Assembly (NCBI GenBank): GCA_963815325.1
Contig: CAWFGG010000001.1
Span: forward strand, 1-64,000
Length of the DNA: 64,000 nt
Direction of reading: 5' to 3'
Source of the DNA: JABDII01 sp963815325
Lineage (GTDB): Bacteria; Gemmatimonadota; Gemmatimonadetes; Gemmatimonadales; GWC2-71-9
A program made the translations under genes and the position numbers. This document shows, one piece after another, positions 28,193 through 37,031 of this stretch. How positions within the stretch are numbered: position 1 is the stretch's first letter; the number at the start of each line of letters is the position of its first letter. A model generated the notes under the pieces. That model made no database searches and was not told the DNA's origin. It was given only the letters and a program-made list of their open reading frames with translations.

Positions 28193-29875
28193 TCATCTCG
28201 CCACGCAGTCATGATGCAACAACCGGCCGCCCAACTCGCCCATCTCGTCCTCACCGATCTTGAAGCTCTCCAGCCGCATCGTATGGTAGCGCTCGAAGTA
28301 CGCCCGCAGCGCCTTCTCGATGCCCGGATCGTAGTCGGGCTTGACGACGTGGGTATTGCCCCAGGTCACGCGCACGATCCTGCCCTCGCGTGCCACCAAC
28401 TCGCCGTCCTTGAACACAAGCTCGGGCCTGGCGAACATCGCCTCCCGATCCGGGTCGTCGCGGTACACCACCACATCCGCCGCCGCGCCCATGCCGAGGT
28501 GGCCGCGATCCGCCAGCCCGAGGATCCGCGCCGGCGCGGCGCGCGTCATGATCGCGATCTCATACAGCGAATACTCGCGCCCGATCGACCCGAGCGTGCT
28601 CATGCGCGCCGCCTGCGGGTTGATGCGGCCGAGCATCTCATTGCGGAAGCCGCGGTCCATCAGCAGCTTGATCAGATGGGGGTAGCTCGCGAACGGCGCG
28701 CCGTTGGGATGATCGGTGGTGAGAAAGATGCGCCACGGGTCGCGGGCGAGCAGGAAGATCTCCAGGCCGATCGCCCATTGCAGCGCGTTGACGAAGCTGC
28801 GGTCGCGGTAGCGGAAGGGCACGACACCACAGCCGGCATCGCACTCGATGTCCATGACCACGGTCTTGTTCGGGCTGGCCAGCCCGGCGTTGCGCTGCTG
28901 CGCCATCGTGTCGCCCGAGACAGTCACGGTCTGCCCGAACATGATTTGACCGACATCGGCGCTGACGTTGGGGTTGGCGTCGAGCGCCTCGGCGATGCGC
29001 GCGGCGCCGGAGGAGAAGCGGCGCTCGCCCTCGCTGCCGTAGCTGTGGAACTGAACGTGGGTCAGGTGTATCGGCAAGCCCTCCGCCGCGGCGATGGTGG
29101 CGAGCGTCGTATCGACGTTGCCGGGAACGCCGAGATTGCTGGCATGCACGTGCAGCGGGTGCGCAATGCCCAGATCGTGCACCGCTCGCGCCAGCACGCG
29201 CACGATGTCGCGCGGAGTCACCCGGTAGAAGGCATGCTCTTCGTCGATGTCGAGCTTGCGCTGGTTGAACTTGAACGCCGAGATGCCACCCGGATTGACG
29301 ACCTTGATGCCGAGGCATTGGGCCGCGTGCAGCGTCCACGCCACGTAGTCATTGATTGCCTGTTGCTCGGCGCCAGCGGTTAGCATGCGCAGCAGGAAGT
29401 CGTCACTGCCGAGCATCGCATAGCCGCCCTTGTCGACGATCGGCGTGTCGCCCATCTCCAGGTGTGCCTGGCGCGCGTTGATGGGTAGGACGGCCGGCTC
29501 GAAGCAGGCGGTGTAACCCATCTCGGCATAGCGATAGCCCGCCGCCAGCGTGCCCGGCACGGCATGGCCGCACGAGGAACGCGTCCATTCCCCGCCGCTC
29601 AGTTCGCGCCGCGGTAGCACGTCACGGCGCTGATCTTCGGGCAGCATGGCGCGGGCGATATTCACCTTGCCGCCGCCGATGTGGGTGTGCAGGTCTATCG
29701 CCCCGGCCATCACGACACGGCCGCGCACGTCGATCTCGCGGTCGATGACTTGGTCCGTGCCCGGTGCGGCGACGAGGCGGCCATCGCAGATGAACAGATC
29801 GCGCACCACGCCATCGACGCCATGGGCCGGGTCGAACACCTTGCCGCCGGTCAACTTGGTCAGTTTGGTCAGCAT
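28193..29875 (-). CDS. fhcA: FhcA, formyltransferase/hydrolase complex catalytic subunit
   Basis: 560 residues, amidohydrolase family, related to FwdA/FmdA. Zinc-binding features: AIDLHTHIGGGKVN near residue 60, HVHASNLGVPGN, HLTHVQFHSYG and FLTTDHPNGAPF. It hydrolyses the formyl group to formate. The ATG at 29875 overlaps the fhcB stop by a few bases. Confidence 0.94.
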   Translation of the reverse strand: MLTKLTKLTGGKVFDPAHGVDGVVRDLFICDGRLVAAPGTDQVIDREIDVRGRVVMAGAIDLHTHIGGGKVNIARAMLPEDQRRDVLPRRELSGGEWTRSSCGHAVPGTLAAGYRYAEMGYTACFEPAVLPINARQAHLEMGDTPIVDKGGYAMLGSDDFLLRMLTAGAEQQAINDYVAWTLHAAQCLGIKVVNPGGISAFKFNQRKLDIDEEHAFYRVTPRDIVRVLARAVHDLGIAHPLHVHASNLGVPGNVDTTLATIAAAEGLPIHLTHVQFHSYGSEGERRFSSGAARIAEALDANPNVSADVGQIMFGQTVTVSGDTMAQQRNAGLASPNKTVVMDIECDAGCGVVPFRYRDRSFVNALQWAIGLEIFLLARDPWRIFLTTDHPNGAPFASYPHLIKLLMDRGFRNEMLGRINPQAARMSTLGSIGREYSLYEIAIMTRAAPARILGLADRGHLGMGAAADVVVYRDDPDREAMFARPELVFKDGELVAREGRIVRVTWGNTHVVKPDYDPGIEKALRAYFERYHTMRLESFKIGEDEMGELGGRLLHHDCVAR

Positions 29876-31146
29876 GGCAAGGCTCGCTCGATCGCGGAAG
29901 CGACCTGGGCGACGCTGGGCAGCGACGCGGGACGCAGTGCCTCCAGGCGCATGACGACGACCGTGTCGGCGCGCAGCAGATGGCCGGCGTGGTCCACGCC
30001 GGGCGTGCCGACCGGAATGAACACCTCCGGCTCGCGCGACGGCTGCATGCCCGCGGCGCCGAGCACGACGGTCGGTGCGGCCGTGGCGGGAGGGGTTCGC
30101 TTCGGATCGATGGCGCCGATCCACACCATCGCATCGGCTTCGTTCGCATCCAGCAGGCGCTGCGTCGCGTGATGGAATGGGTCGTATGCCGGGCCACCAA
30201 CGCCGACACGGCTACGCAACGGGAACCCGGTTTGCCACAGAGCGACCGCATCGGCGGTGAGGTCGGCATCGCTGCCGCCCAGCGGCAGCCCGGCGAAGCG
30301 GGTGGCCGCGTTCAAGTCCTTGAGCAACCCGCACAGACTGCGCACGCTGACATCGGCATGAGGAAAGTCGAGGTCGGCCGCGACCCACACGACGACGCCA
30401 TAGCTCGCTTGGCTCATCTTGCGCGCCAATTCCCGCCAATCCTCCATCGCCACGCCAGCCGCCTCCGCGGCATGGACGCTGCGGCCGGCAAGCAGTGCGC
30501 GCAGCACGCCGAACGCTTCGCCGATGCGCGCGATCTCACAGGGGATATGCAGCGGCGCGCGCCCGTCGGGCGCGATTCCGGCGCTGATGTCGAGTCCGCC
30601 GCCGAGGTAGACCAGCTCGCGCCGCGCCGGCTGCAAGCCGAACAATGTCTCGCTGTTCCACACAAAGCGCTCGAAAAAGCGCGGAAAGCGGCCGACCACA
30701 TCGGTGCCGACGAAAATGATCAGCTCGGCGCGGTTCTTCACTTCCGCGAGCGTGGTGGCGACCCAGCCTGCGCCCTGCAGCGCGGAGAGATTGCGCAATC
30801 GGGCGCCGCCGTTCATGTGATCGACGATCGCGCCGCAACGATCTGCCAGCGCCAGCGCCGCGCGCATGCCCGCGACATCGGTGGCGAGGCCGCCGATCAG
30901 CGGCTGCCGCGCTCGCGCCAGAATCGCCGCGGCGGCGCCCACGGCGGTGTCCAGATCGACCGCTGCGCCATCGACGCGCGGCGGCAGCGCCGCCGCGGCG
31001 AGGGCGCGCGTGAATGCCGCGTGGCCGATGGCGCAGGCGTTGCCGATCACCTGGGCACCGCTGCGCTCGCCAACAAGCGACAGGTCGTCACACAGCAGCC
31101 CACAGTGGGGACAGCTGAAGCAGGCGGCAGAAGTAACGTCGATCAT
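29869..31146 (-). CDS. fhcB: FhcB, formyltransferase/hydrolase complex subunit B
   Basis: 425 residues from ATG 31146. It is the FwdB/FmdB-like subunit and opens with a cysteine cluster (CFSCPHCGLLCDDLS), then the fold of the molybdopterin oxidoreductase family without the catalytic Mo site (as known for FhcB). Blocks such as FVGTDVVGRFPRFFERFVWN and MVWIGAIDPKRTPP are typical. First gene of the fhc operon; divergent from the beta-RFAP synthase gene across ~290 bp. Confidence 0.9.
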   Translation of the reverse strand: MIDVTSAACFSCPHCGLLCDDLSLVGERSGAQVIGNACAIGHAAFTRALAAAALPPRVDGAAVDLDTAVGAAAAILARARQPLIGGLATDVAGMRAALALADRCGAIVDHMNGGARLRNLSALQGAGWVATTLAEVKNRAELIIFVGTDVVGRFPRFFERFVWNSETLFGLQPARRELVYLGGGLDISAGIAPDGRAPLHIPCEIARIGEAFGVLRALLAGRSVHAAEAAGVAMEDWRELARKMSQASYGVVVWVAADLDFPHADVSVRSLCGLLKDLNAATRFAGLPLGGSDADLTADAVALWQTGFPLRSRVGVGGPAYDPFHHATQRLLDANEADAMVWIGAIDPKRTPPATAAPTVVLGAAGMQPSREPEVFIPVGTPGVDHAGHLLRADTVVVMRLEALRPASLPSVAQVASAIERALPC

Positions 31147-31438
31147 GCTGGCACCGCTCTCGTTGCCGCGCGGGAACGACATGTTTCCAACGCAGGGAGT
31201 ATGCCAATACTTCGGACATGCGGCGATCCGCGCAGCCGCATCGAAAGCGATCGAACCACGCGGCCGATCCCGGTGAGGCCGGGCGCGCAAGCGTGACACA
31301 GTGTTCCGCCGCCGCCACATAGGCCGGCGTCCGCAGCCTCAAACCCTTGAGCCGATAAGGCCCGTTACAATGGCATAGCAGTTGCTAAAACTGGTAGTTA
31401 ATGCCCGCGGTATCAGGACTTGCCAAGCGGACCACCAG

Positions 31439-31712
31439 ATGGCCATTTCCGACATGCCCGATAAAGAGAGCGTCGCGGTGGAAGCGCCATCCCGGCTACA
31501 TCTCGGCTTTCTCGACCTGAACGGCGCACTGGGGCGCCGCTTCGGCGGTGTCGGTTTCACTCTCGATGGCCTGAGCACCCGCGTCGTCGCCCGCCGCTCC
31601 GGCGACTGGCGTGCGCACGGCGCGCACAGCGAGCGCGCGCTGACTTGCTTGCACGCGCTGCGCGATGCGCTGGGTCTCGACGCCGGCGTGGCGATCGAAG
31701 TCGAACACACGT
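31439..31712 (+). CDS. Beta-RFAP synthase (MptG-like), N-terminal fragment cut at the junction
   Basis: From ATG 31439 the protein reads to VEAPSRLHLGFLDLNGALGR, then RFGGVGFTLDG and LGLDAGVAIEVEHT, the N-terminal third of beta-ribofuranosylaminobenzene 5'-phosphate synthase (GHMP fold), the first step of methanopterin synthesis. Family members run to ~320 residues and continue with a glycine-rich ATP loop; here the match stops after VEHT and an accidental stop follows. The rest belongs to unrelated DNA. Confidence 0.8.
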
Positions 31713-31720
31713 AAGTTTCG
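31703..31720. other. Junction between two unrelated genomes
   Basis: Left of this point the sequence codes for beta-RFAP synthase; right of it the sequence codes for the second half of HPr. The bases AACACACGTAAG can be read as part of both, so the join may rest on a few bases of shared sequence. Intergenic repeat types change completely across it. Confidence 0.85.
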
Positions 31721-31898
31721 CTCTGACATCATGGTTGCCTCAGGCGACCAAGTGGCTGATGCTAAGAGCGTTATGGAGGTCATGATGCTCGCTGCTGAGC
31801 AAGGGACTGTGCTACATTTTGAGGCACGCGGACCCGACTCAAAGGAAGCGATAGATGCCCTTGTCGCCCTCGTTGTTTCTGACTTCGGAACGAGGTGA
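31713..31898 (+). CDS. HPr-family phosphocarrier, C-terminal fragment
   Basis: RKFRSDIMVASGDQVADAKS, then VMEVMMLAAEQGTVLHFEA and GPDSKEAIDALVALV, is the C-terminal two thirds of HPr, including the region around the regulatory serine (DAKSVMEVMML). The N-terminal part with the phosphorylated histidine (HARP motif) is absent; upstream DNA belongs to another genome. Intact HPr is ~88 residues. Confidence 0.8.
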   Translation, partial: KFRSDIMVASGDQVADAKSVMEVMMLAAEQGTVLHFEARGPDSKEAIDALVALVVSDFGTR

Positions 31899-31988
31899 CT
31901 CGGATGCCCCGTCGCCGGGGTATTCACCGGCCAGGAAGCGTCCCGGCTCGACCCAGTAGCAGTTGTCGTGCGGGCGGGGGTCACTCAT
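31899..31988 (-). pseudogene. N-terminal fragment of a tyrosine phosphatase-like gene
   Basis: From ATG 31988 the translation MSDPRPHDNCYWVEPGRFLA matches the first residues of the intact phosphatase-like gene at 35216-35770 almost exactly. A one-base loss follows and the match ends at the HPr stop. Only ~30 codons remain, with no catalytic motif. Confidence 0.8.
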
Positions 31989-32039
31989 CTAGATCAATGT
32001 ATTCAGTCATCATCAGGTATCAGGCGCTACCTAGGAATC

Positions 32040-32246
32040 TTACTTCAAGTGCATGCGGACTCGCTCACCAAACGACTCGAGCGACAGACCTCCGGACACA
32101 TACTCCTCAGCAGCCTCCACTATCCGTGCCAGCTTCAGAAGTCCACCTACGCGATTCTCGATATCAGTCCGCAGCTTCTGGTCGTGCCCCGGCAAGAACA
32201 CACCACCCTGTGTAGCCCCGCTGCAACCGCAGGTACATATACCCAT
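32040..32246 (-). CDS. Small conserved protein with N-terminal CTCGC motif
   Basis: 68 residues: MGICTCGCSGATQGGVFLPG, then HDQKLRTDIENRVGGLLKLA and a helical tail. A strong GGGAGGGG site precedes the ATG. The Cys-rich start could bind zinc. Similar small GHDxxLR proteins exist as hypotheticals in many bacteria and phages; no function known to me. Confidence 0.65.
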   Translation of the reverse strand: MGICTCGCSGATQGGVFLPGHDQKLRTDIENRVGGLLKLARIVEAAEEYVSGGLSLESFGERVRMHLK

Positions 32247-32668
32247 GTTGACCCCTCCCTCATGCTGTTGAATATGGTTTACAATGGCCAGCCGGATCGA
32301 CGGCGAGTCCTATCTCCTTGCACCGCGCGGCTGAAGCCGCTGCTCGGCACGGCGTGGCTACCGCCACGCGATCCAGCCGGGCCACGTCGCGCAGCGACGT
32401 AGTGCCGAGCAGTGACTTTAGTCACGTGCAGAATCGGGGTCGAAAGCGTGGTTCGAGCCGCCCAACCGCCCATCCGCCGTCAGTCAATTCCGCCTTCCCG
32501 TCTTTCCGTCTTCCCGCCTTCCCGCCTTCCCGCCTTCCAAACATGCGATAATGAGATCCCTCGGGCGCTGCGCACCCTCGGGATGACATTCCAGGGAAGC
32601 CCGACCCTCCTCACTCCTCACTTTCCGTCCTTCCGTCCTTCCCGCCTTCCTGCCTTTCCGCCTATCCG
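32247..32668. repeat. Intergenic repeat block (octamers, heptamers, palindrome)
   Basis: No gene. It holds a hairpin-rich stretch (32328-32415: GGCTGAAGCCGCTGCTCGGC pairing with GTGCCGAGCAG), an octamer tract TTCCCGCC (32488-32537), a type B palindrome GAGATCCCTC...CTCGGGATGAC (32553-32587) and heptamer/octamer mixtures (32606-32668). Confidence 0.75.
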
Positions 32669-33532
32669 TTACGGATTGAACATCACCGACAGGCCCCACT
32701 GCAGGTGATTGGTCCAGAAGCTCATCGTAACATTGGTATCGTCGATATCGTCGAACCGCATGCTGCGGAGGTGTGAATAGGTCAGCTTGTATTCCATATA
32801 GAGCCCGAACAGTCGGCTGATTTTATAGCGCACGCCGGCCCCCACTCCGCCGCCCCAATTCTTGAAGCTGGTGTTGTACGAATAGGCCCGTTGTGTGACT
32901 ACGCCGTTGTCGTTGGTCTTCAACTCGAGGTGCGGAACGGCCGGGCCGAACGAGGCATTGACGTAGGGCTGCAACCGACCGTCGGCGATCTCCGGCGTCT
33001 TCTTGAGCAGCCAGCGGTAGACGAAATGAACCCCGGCGTGGTTGACGCCGTGGGAGACGTTGAACCCTCCTAGATAATCGCCCACCGTGACCGTCGCGTC
33101 GATGGGTGCGCCATCCGCCATCCCGGTCATCCGGACCCGTTGGTCTGGGTCCAACAGAACCACCTTGAGATGGACGAATTCGAGGCCGAGTCCGATGTGC
33201 GGATTGTTCTTCAGAAAGTGAATTAATCGGTAGCTGTAATACGGCTCCGTGAAGTCGGCCACTGCCTCGCCGAAGTGCCCCGTGAACAGCGGGATGACGA
33301 AGGCGTTGGGAATGATCGACTCGTCCCGGTCCCAGGATTTGTCTTCGAGATACAGGTTGTGCAGCGTGTAGTCGTTATTGCCATAGCGAAAGCGTACATC
33401 CGAGTGCGTCGGGAACGATTTGCCGCGTGAATACTCGAAATACGTCCGTGTCATGGCCCCGGAGGAGGCGCAGCCGGACAGGACGGGCGGGAGAACTGCC
33501 ACGAGGAACAACGGCAACCTCAATATATTCAT
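32669..33532 (-). CDS. Outer-membrane beta-barrel lipoprotein, copy A
   Basis: From ATG 33532 (GAGGAGGG site) the protein has a lipoprotein signal with lipobox LSGC. The rest is beta-rich, with alternating hydrophobic strands, GGGVGAGVRYKISRLFGLYM, and a final strand LQWGLSVMFNP ending in Pro after Phe-Asn. This suggests an outer-membrane barrel. I do not recognise a named family. A second copy at 36168-37031 is nearly identical. Probably surface- or lipid-related; no direct evidence. Confidence 0.7.
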   Translation of the reverse strand: MNILRLPLFLVAVLPPVLSGCASSGAMTRTYFEYSRGKSFPTHSDVRFRYGNNDYTLHNLYLEDKSWDRDESIIPNAFVIPLFTGHFGEAVADFTEPYYSYRLIHFLKNNPHIGLGLEFVHLKVVLLDPDQRVRMTGMADGAPIDATVTVGDYLGGFNVSHGVNHAGVHFVYRWLLKKTPEIADGRLQPYVNASFGPAVPHLELKTNDNGVVTQRAYSYNTSFKNWGGGVGAGVRYKISRLFGLYMEYKLTYSHLRSMRFDDIDDTNVTMSFWTNHLQWGLSVMFNP

Positions 33533-33845
33533 CACCGCCCTCCTCACTTCTCGTCTTCCCGCCTTATGCTGAGCGGCTGACGTCGGTTCTTGCCGTCTTT
33601 CCGCCTTGCCACCGTTGTGTCATCCCGAGCGCAGCGAGGGATCTCCTCAACCGCTCCTCGACCTTCCCCCGCGAGTCCGCGGCTGAAGCCGCGACTCGGC
33701 TACTGTCGCTAAAGCGACGGGGGCCTCGATCATATTAGCCCTCCGTCATGGGCAGGTGGGCGGTTCGGCGGTTCGGCGGTTCGTTTGTGGTGCGGTACTT
33801 CGAGCCGCCCAACCGCCGTCCGTCTCACTCCTCACTCCTCACTCC
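32671..33845. repeat. Left copy of a ~1.17 kb direct duplication
   Basis: Covers the outer-membrane lipoprotein gene plus ~300 bp of its upstream repeat DNA. The right copy is 36170-37325. Coding parts differ at scattered positions; upstream parts are almost identical except for octamer number (three GGCGGTTC units here, one in the other copy). Confidence 0.85.
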
Positions 33846-33852
33846 TTACTCC
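33548..33852. repeat. Intergenic block: type A palindrome, GC hairpins and tandem repeats
   Basis: 33620-33644 is a type A palindrome (TCATCCCGAG...CGAGGGATC). 33671-33699 forms a hairpin (CGAGTCCGCGGCT / AGCCGCGACTCG) and 33705-33718 another (GTCGCT / AGCGAC). Octamers at 33760-33785 and heptamers (ACTCCTC/ACTCCTT) at 33826-33865 follow. No gene seen. Confidence 0.8.
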
Positions 33853-34992
33853 TTACTTGCCGTCTTTCCGCCTTCCTGCCTTTCCAAGACTCAGGTCGCC
33901 TGGATCGTCCATCGTCAGGAGCCGCATCAGGCGCGGATTGATGAACAGTTTCTCGCGACCGACTTTGACCTCCTCGAGCACCCCGGCATCGACGAGACGC
34001 TTCAGGTACACCGCCGCGGTCTGACGCTGGGCGATCCCTTTCTCGACCACGTTCTTGATACGGCAGTACGGCTGGACGAAAATGAGCTCCACCAGCTCCC
34101 GGCTGTACGCGACGGGTTCTTCCTGCCGTACATACTCGGCGGTGGCCTGCATCAGTTCTTGGATCGCACGGATGCGGTCCGTGGTCCACCGGGCAGTGTC
34201 GTCCACGCCCCGTAACATGTAGAGTATCCAGTCTTGCCACGCCCCGTGCGTCGTGACAGCCAGAAGTAGGCGGTAGTAGTCTGCCTTCCGGCGAATGATC
34301 GCGCGGCTCAGGTACAGCACCGGAAGCTCTAGCAGTTCCTGCTCCACGAGGAACAGCAGGTTTAGGATTCGTCCCGTGCGGCCATTGCCGTCGGTGAACG
34401 GGTGTATCGCCTCGAACTGGTAGTGCGCGACCGCCATTCGGATCAGCGGATCCACGTCTTCGGCCTGGTGAAGGAACCGCTCCCAGTTGGCCAGGAGCTC
34501 TCGAAGCAACGCCTCGCTTTCGGGTGGCGTGTACACCACCTGTCCCGTCCCCTCGTTCACCAGCGCAGTCCCCGGCACACGGCGCACATCTAGGTTCACG
34601 CCGAGCAACGTGCGGCAGACCTCCACGGCCGTCGCCGTGGCCAGCGGCTTCTGCACGAGCGACTCCACCCCCCGGCGAAGCGCCGTGCGATACCGCAGGG
34701 CCTCCTTGGTAGCCGGGTCGGCCATGGCCTCGCGGTCGGGCTGGGCATACCGGAACAGCTGGTCCGTGGTGGTGACGATGTTTTCGATTTCCGAGCTGGC
34801 GCGGGCCTCCAACAGCGGGATGGTGTTGATCAGCACGTCCTGATTCGGTAGTAGCCGTGCCGCCTGCTTGAGCTCCGCCACGGCCGAGCGGGCCTCGATG
34901 CACGCCTTGAGTACTCCCCTGCTCTCCAATTCCGCCTGCGGCGGCAGCGGAGGCAAGTCGTTGTAAGCTCTTGCAGGATCAAAGGTTGTCAT
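33853..34992 (-). CDS. Fic-domain protein (class II, autoinhibited)
   Basis: 379 residues. The Fic motif is complete: HPFTDGNGRTGR (197-208), with catalytic H197. An N-terminal inhibitory helix motif SSEIEN (S66, E70, N71) fits the (S/T)xxxE(G/N) rule, so activity is self-blocked. The C-terminal ~80 residues look like a winged helix (QRQTAAVYLKRLVDAGVLEE). Fic enzymes add AMP or similar groups to target hydroxyls. The last residues (GKAGRRKDGK) are encoded by the octamer repeat, so the natural C-terminus has been altered or extended. Paired palindromes precede the gene. Confidence 0.9.
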   Translation of the reverse strand: MTTFDPARAYNDLPPLPPQAELESRGVLKACIEARSAVAELKQAARLLPNQDVLINTIPLLEARASSEIENIVTTTDQLFRYAQPDREAMADPATKEALRYRTALRRGVESLVQKPLATATAVEVCRTLLGVNLDVRRVPGTALVNEGTGQVVYTPPESEALLRELLANWERFLHQAEDVDPLIRMAVAHYQFEAIHPFTDGNGRTGRILNLLFLVEQELLELPVLYLSRAIIRRKADYYRLLLAVTTHGAWQDWILYMLRGVDDTARWTTDRIRAIQELMQATAEYVRQEEPVAYSRELVELIFVQPYCRIKNVVEKGIAQRQTAAVYLKRLVDAGVLEEVKVGREKLFINPRLMRLLTMDDPGDLSLGKAGRRKDGK

Positions 34993-35014
34993 GTTTCAGC
35001 CTGAGCCGAGCAAT

Positions 35015-35067
35015 CGACAGGTTCAGTGGACCTGTCGGCCGGATCGACAGGTTGGGGAAACGTGTCG
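35015..35067 (-). promoter_or_regulatory. Tandem palindromic operator upstream of fic
   Basis: Two 23-bp palindromes, each starting CGACAGGTT: 35015-35037 (CGACAGGT / ACCTGTCG) and 35045-35067 (CGACA / TGTCG). Their centres are 30 bp apart, close to three helical turns. They lie 23-75 bp before the Fic start, so a dimeric regulator, possibly the Fic winged helix itself, could bind both. Confidence 0.6.
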
Positions 35068-35127
35068 AAAATGTAGCGGAATTTCGACATATGTGCTAGA
35101 TGGGAAGGGCGGGTCGGCGGACCGGCG

Positions 35128-35245
35128 GTCAGTAAGTCGGTAAGTCGGTAAGTCGGCGGTTCCGCGCCCCTCCTCACTCCTCACTCCTCACTCCTCACTC
35201 CTCACTCCTCACTCCTCACTCCTTACTCCTTACTCCTCCCTCCTC
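35128..35245. repeat. Octamer and heptamer tandem repeat tract
   Basis: Units GTAAGTCG (8 bp) run from 35130, then CACTCCT/TACTCCT (7 bp) units repeat nine or more times to 35240. On the minus strand the heptamer encodes the end VRSKE-stop of the phosphatase-like gene. Confidence 0.9.
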
Positions 35246-35770
35246 CCACTGCCGCACCATCGTTTCCTGTCGAAGCGTCTGCGGCGACCGCGGGAACCAC
35301 GCCTGCTTGGCTGGGCTCACCGTGCTCCACAACTCGGCGAGCTTGGCGAGAGCGTCATCACCGCTCGCGCCCTGGCGCACCAGGTAGCACCCGACCACGG
35401 TCCCGGTGCGCCCGACCCCGCCCCAGCAGTGGACGTATACGTTCTTCCCAGCGGCCAGCCGCCGGTCGATGTGGTCGAGGATGACCGCCATGTCCTCGGG
35501 CCGCTCGGGGATATTCATGTCCCGAATGGGAAACCGCTGGTATTCCACCGCCATCCCGCGCGACTCGGCTTCGTCGAGCAGGAGGTCTTCGTAGGGCTCG
35601 AGCCCGTCCGCCTCGGTGGTCAGGTCGACGAAGCAGTCGACGCCGAGGTCCAGGTAGCCCTGGAGCCTTTCCAGTGCGCGGTCCGATGCCCCGTCACCGG
35701 GGTACTCGCCGGCCAGGAAGCGTCCGGGTTCGACCCAGTAGCAGTTGTCGTGTGGGCGGGGGTCGGTCAT
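35216..35770 (-). CDS. Dual-specificity/tyrosine phosphatase-like protein
   Basis: 184 residues from ATG 35770. The P-loop reads VYVHCWGGVGRTGTVVG, i.e. HCxxGxGRT of Cys-based phosphatases, with a preceding acidic loop (FPIRDMNIPERPEDM). N-terminal DNCYWVEPGRFLAGEYPG is shared with the fragment at 31899-31988. The last five residues VRSKE and the stop come from the heptamer tract, so the original C-terminus was replaced. The target is unknown. Confidence 0.85.
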   Translation of the reverse strand: MTDPRPHDNCYWVEPGRFLAGEYPGDGASDRALERLQGYLDLGVDCFVDLTTEADGLEPYEDLLLDEAESRGMAVEYQRFPIRDMNIPERPEDMAVILDHIDRRLAAGKNVYVHCWGGVGRTGTVVGCYLVRQGASGDDALAKLAELWSTVSPAKQAWFPRSPQTLRQETMVRQWEEGGVRSKE

Positions 35771-35785
35771 GCAGTCCTCGCGTTG

Positions 35786-36167
35786 GGGGGCTTGACGGTT
35801 CGGCGGTTCGGCGGTTCGGCGGTCCGGCGGTTGGTAAGTCGGTAAGTCGGCGGTTCCGCGCCCACTCCTCACTCCTCACTCCTTACTCCTCACTCCTCAC
35901 TTCCCGTCTTCCCGCCTTTCCGCCGTCGTGTCATCCCGAGCGCAGCGAGGGATCTGGTTGCGGGGAAGATCGCTTCAAGGCTACCAGCTATCGGCTGCCA
36001 CACCCCTCCCCACACCCCGCTATCGGTCATCGGTCCTCACCTTGCAGAGACCGATAGCTGATAGCCGATAGCCCTTCACACTTGTCACGATCTCCAACCC
36101 GCAAAGGGGGGCGGAGAGGTTGGGTGGTAGCTGATAGCTGGCAGCCTTGCCAATCTCTCCTTGCCCC
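35786..36167. repeat. Compound intergenic repeat with stem-loop
   Basis: Octamers GGCGGTTC (35795-35840), heptamers (35862-35900), type A palindrome (35931-35955) and a stem-loop (35981-36073) with arms of CTATCGG units and loop CTTGCAGAGA. The part from 35931 to 36075 has a close match at 54778-54930. No gene seen. Confidence 0.8.
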
Positions 36168-37031
36168 TCACGGATTGAACATCACCGACAGCCCCCATTG
36201 CAGGTGATTGGTCCAGAAGTTCATGGTGACATTGGTATCGTCGATATCGTCGAACCGCATGCTGTGGAGGTGTGAATAGGTCAGCTTGTATTCCATATAC
36301 AGTCCGAACAGCCGGCTGATCTTGTAGCGCACACCGGCCCCCACTCCCCCGCCCCAATTCTTGAAGCTGGTGTTGTACGAGTAGGCCCGTCGTGTCGTGA
36401 CGCCGTTGTCGTTGGTTTTCAGTTCGAGGTGCGGCACCGCCGGGCCGAACGAGGCATTGACGTAGGGTTGCAGCCGACCGTCGGTGATCTCCGGTGTCTT
36501 GTTCAGCAGCCAGCGATAGACGAAATGGACCCCGGCGTGGTTTACGCCGTGGGATACATTGAATTCTCCCAGGTAATCGCCCACAGTGACCGTCGCCTCG
36601 ATGGGTACGCCATCCGCCATCCCGGTCATCCGGACCCGTTGGTCTGGGTCCAACAAAACCACCTTGAGATGGACGAATTCGAGGCCGAGTCCGATGTGCG
36701 GATTGTTCTTCAAAAAGTGGATGAATCGATAGCTGTAATACGGCTCCGTGAAGTCGGCCACGGCCTCGCCGAAGTGCCCCGTGAACAGCGGGATGATGAA
36801 GGCGTTGGGAATGATCGATTCGTCCCGGTCCCAGGATTTGTCCTCGAGGTACAGGTTGTGGAGCGTGTAGTCGTTATTGCCGTAGCGAAAGCGTACATCC
36901 GAGTGCGTCGGGAACGACTTGCCGCGTGAATACTCGAAATACGTCCGCGTCATGGCCCCGGAGGAGGCGCAGCCGGACAGGACGAGCGGGAGAACTGCCA
37001 CGAGGAACAACGGCAACCTCAATACATTCAT
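36168..37031 (-). CDS. Outer-membrane beta-barrel lipoprotein, copy B
   Basis: Same length and lipobox (LSGC) as copy A at 32669-33532, with only a few substitutions (for example LNKTPEITDGRL for LKKTPEIADGRL). The conserved parts include the SFGPAVPHLELKTNDNGV loop and the final barrel strand. Most nucleotide differences are silent or conservative, which suggests both copies are kept functional. Start at ATG 37031 with the same GGAGGG site. Confidence 0.7.
   Translation of the reverse strand: MNVLRLPLFLVAVLPLVLSGCASSGAMTRTYFEYSRGKSFPTHSDVRFRYGNNDYTLHNLYLEDKSWDRDESIIPNAFIIPLFTGHFGEAVADFTEPYYSYRFIHFLKNNPHIGLGLEFVHLKVVLLDPDQRVRMTGMADGVPIEATVTVGDYLGEFNVSHGVNHAGVHFVYRWLLNKTPEITDGRLQPYVNASFGPAVPHLELKTNDNGVTTRRAYSYNTSFKNWGGGVGAGVRYKISRLFGLYMEYKLTYSHLHSMRFDDIDDTNVTMNFWTNHLQWGLSVMFNP

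Noticed and set aside
31147..31438. Defined promoter for fhc in the divergent gap
   Set aside because: No convincing -35/-10 pair could be chosen among several weak matches.
35160..35245. CRISPR-like regularly repeated sequence
   Set aside because: Units are 7-8 bp with no spacers and no cas genes; it is a simple tandem repeat tract.
32669..37031. Insertion sequence behind the lipoprotein duplication
   Set aside because: No transposase gene or clean terminal inverted repeats at the borders; repeat-mediated recombination is enough.
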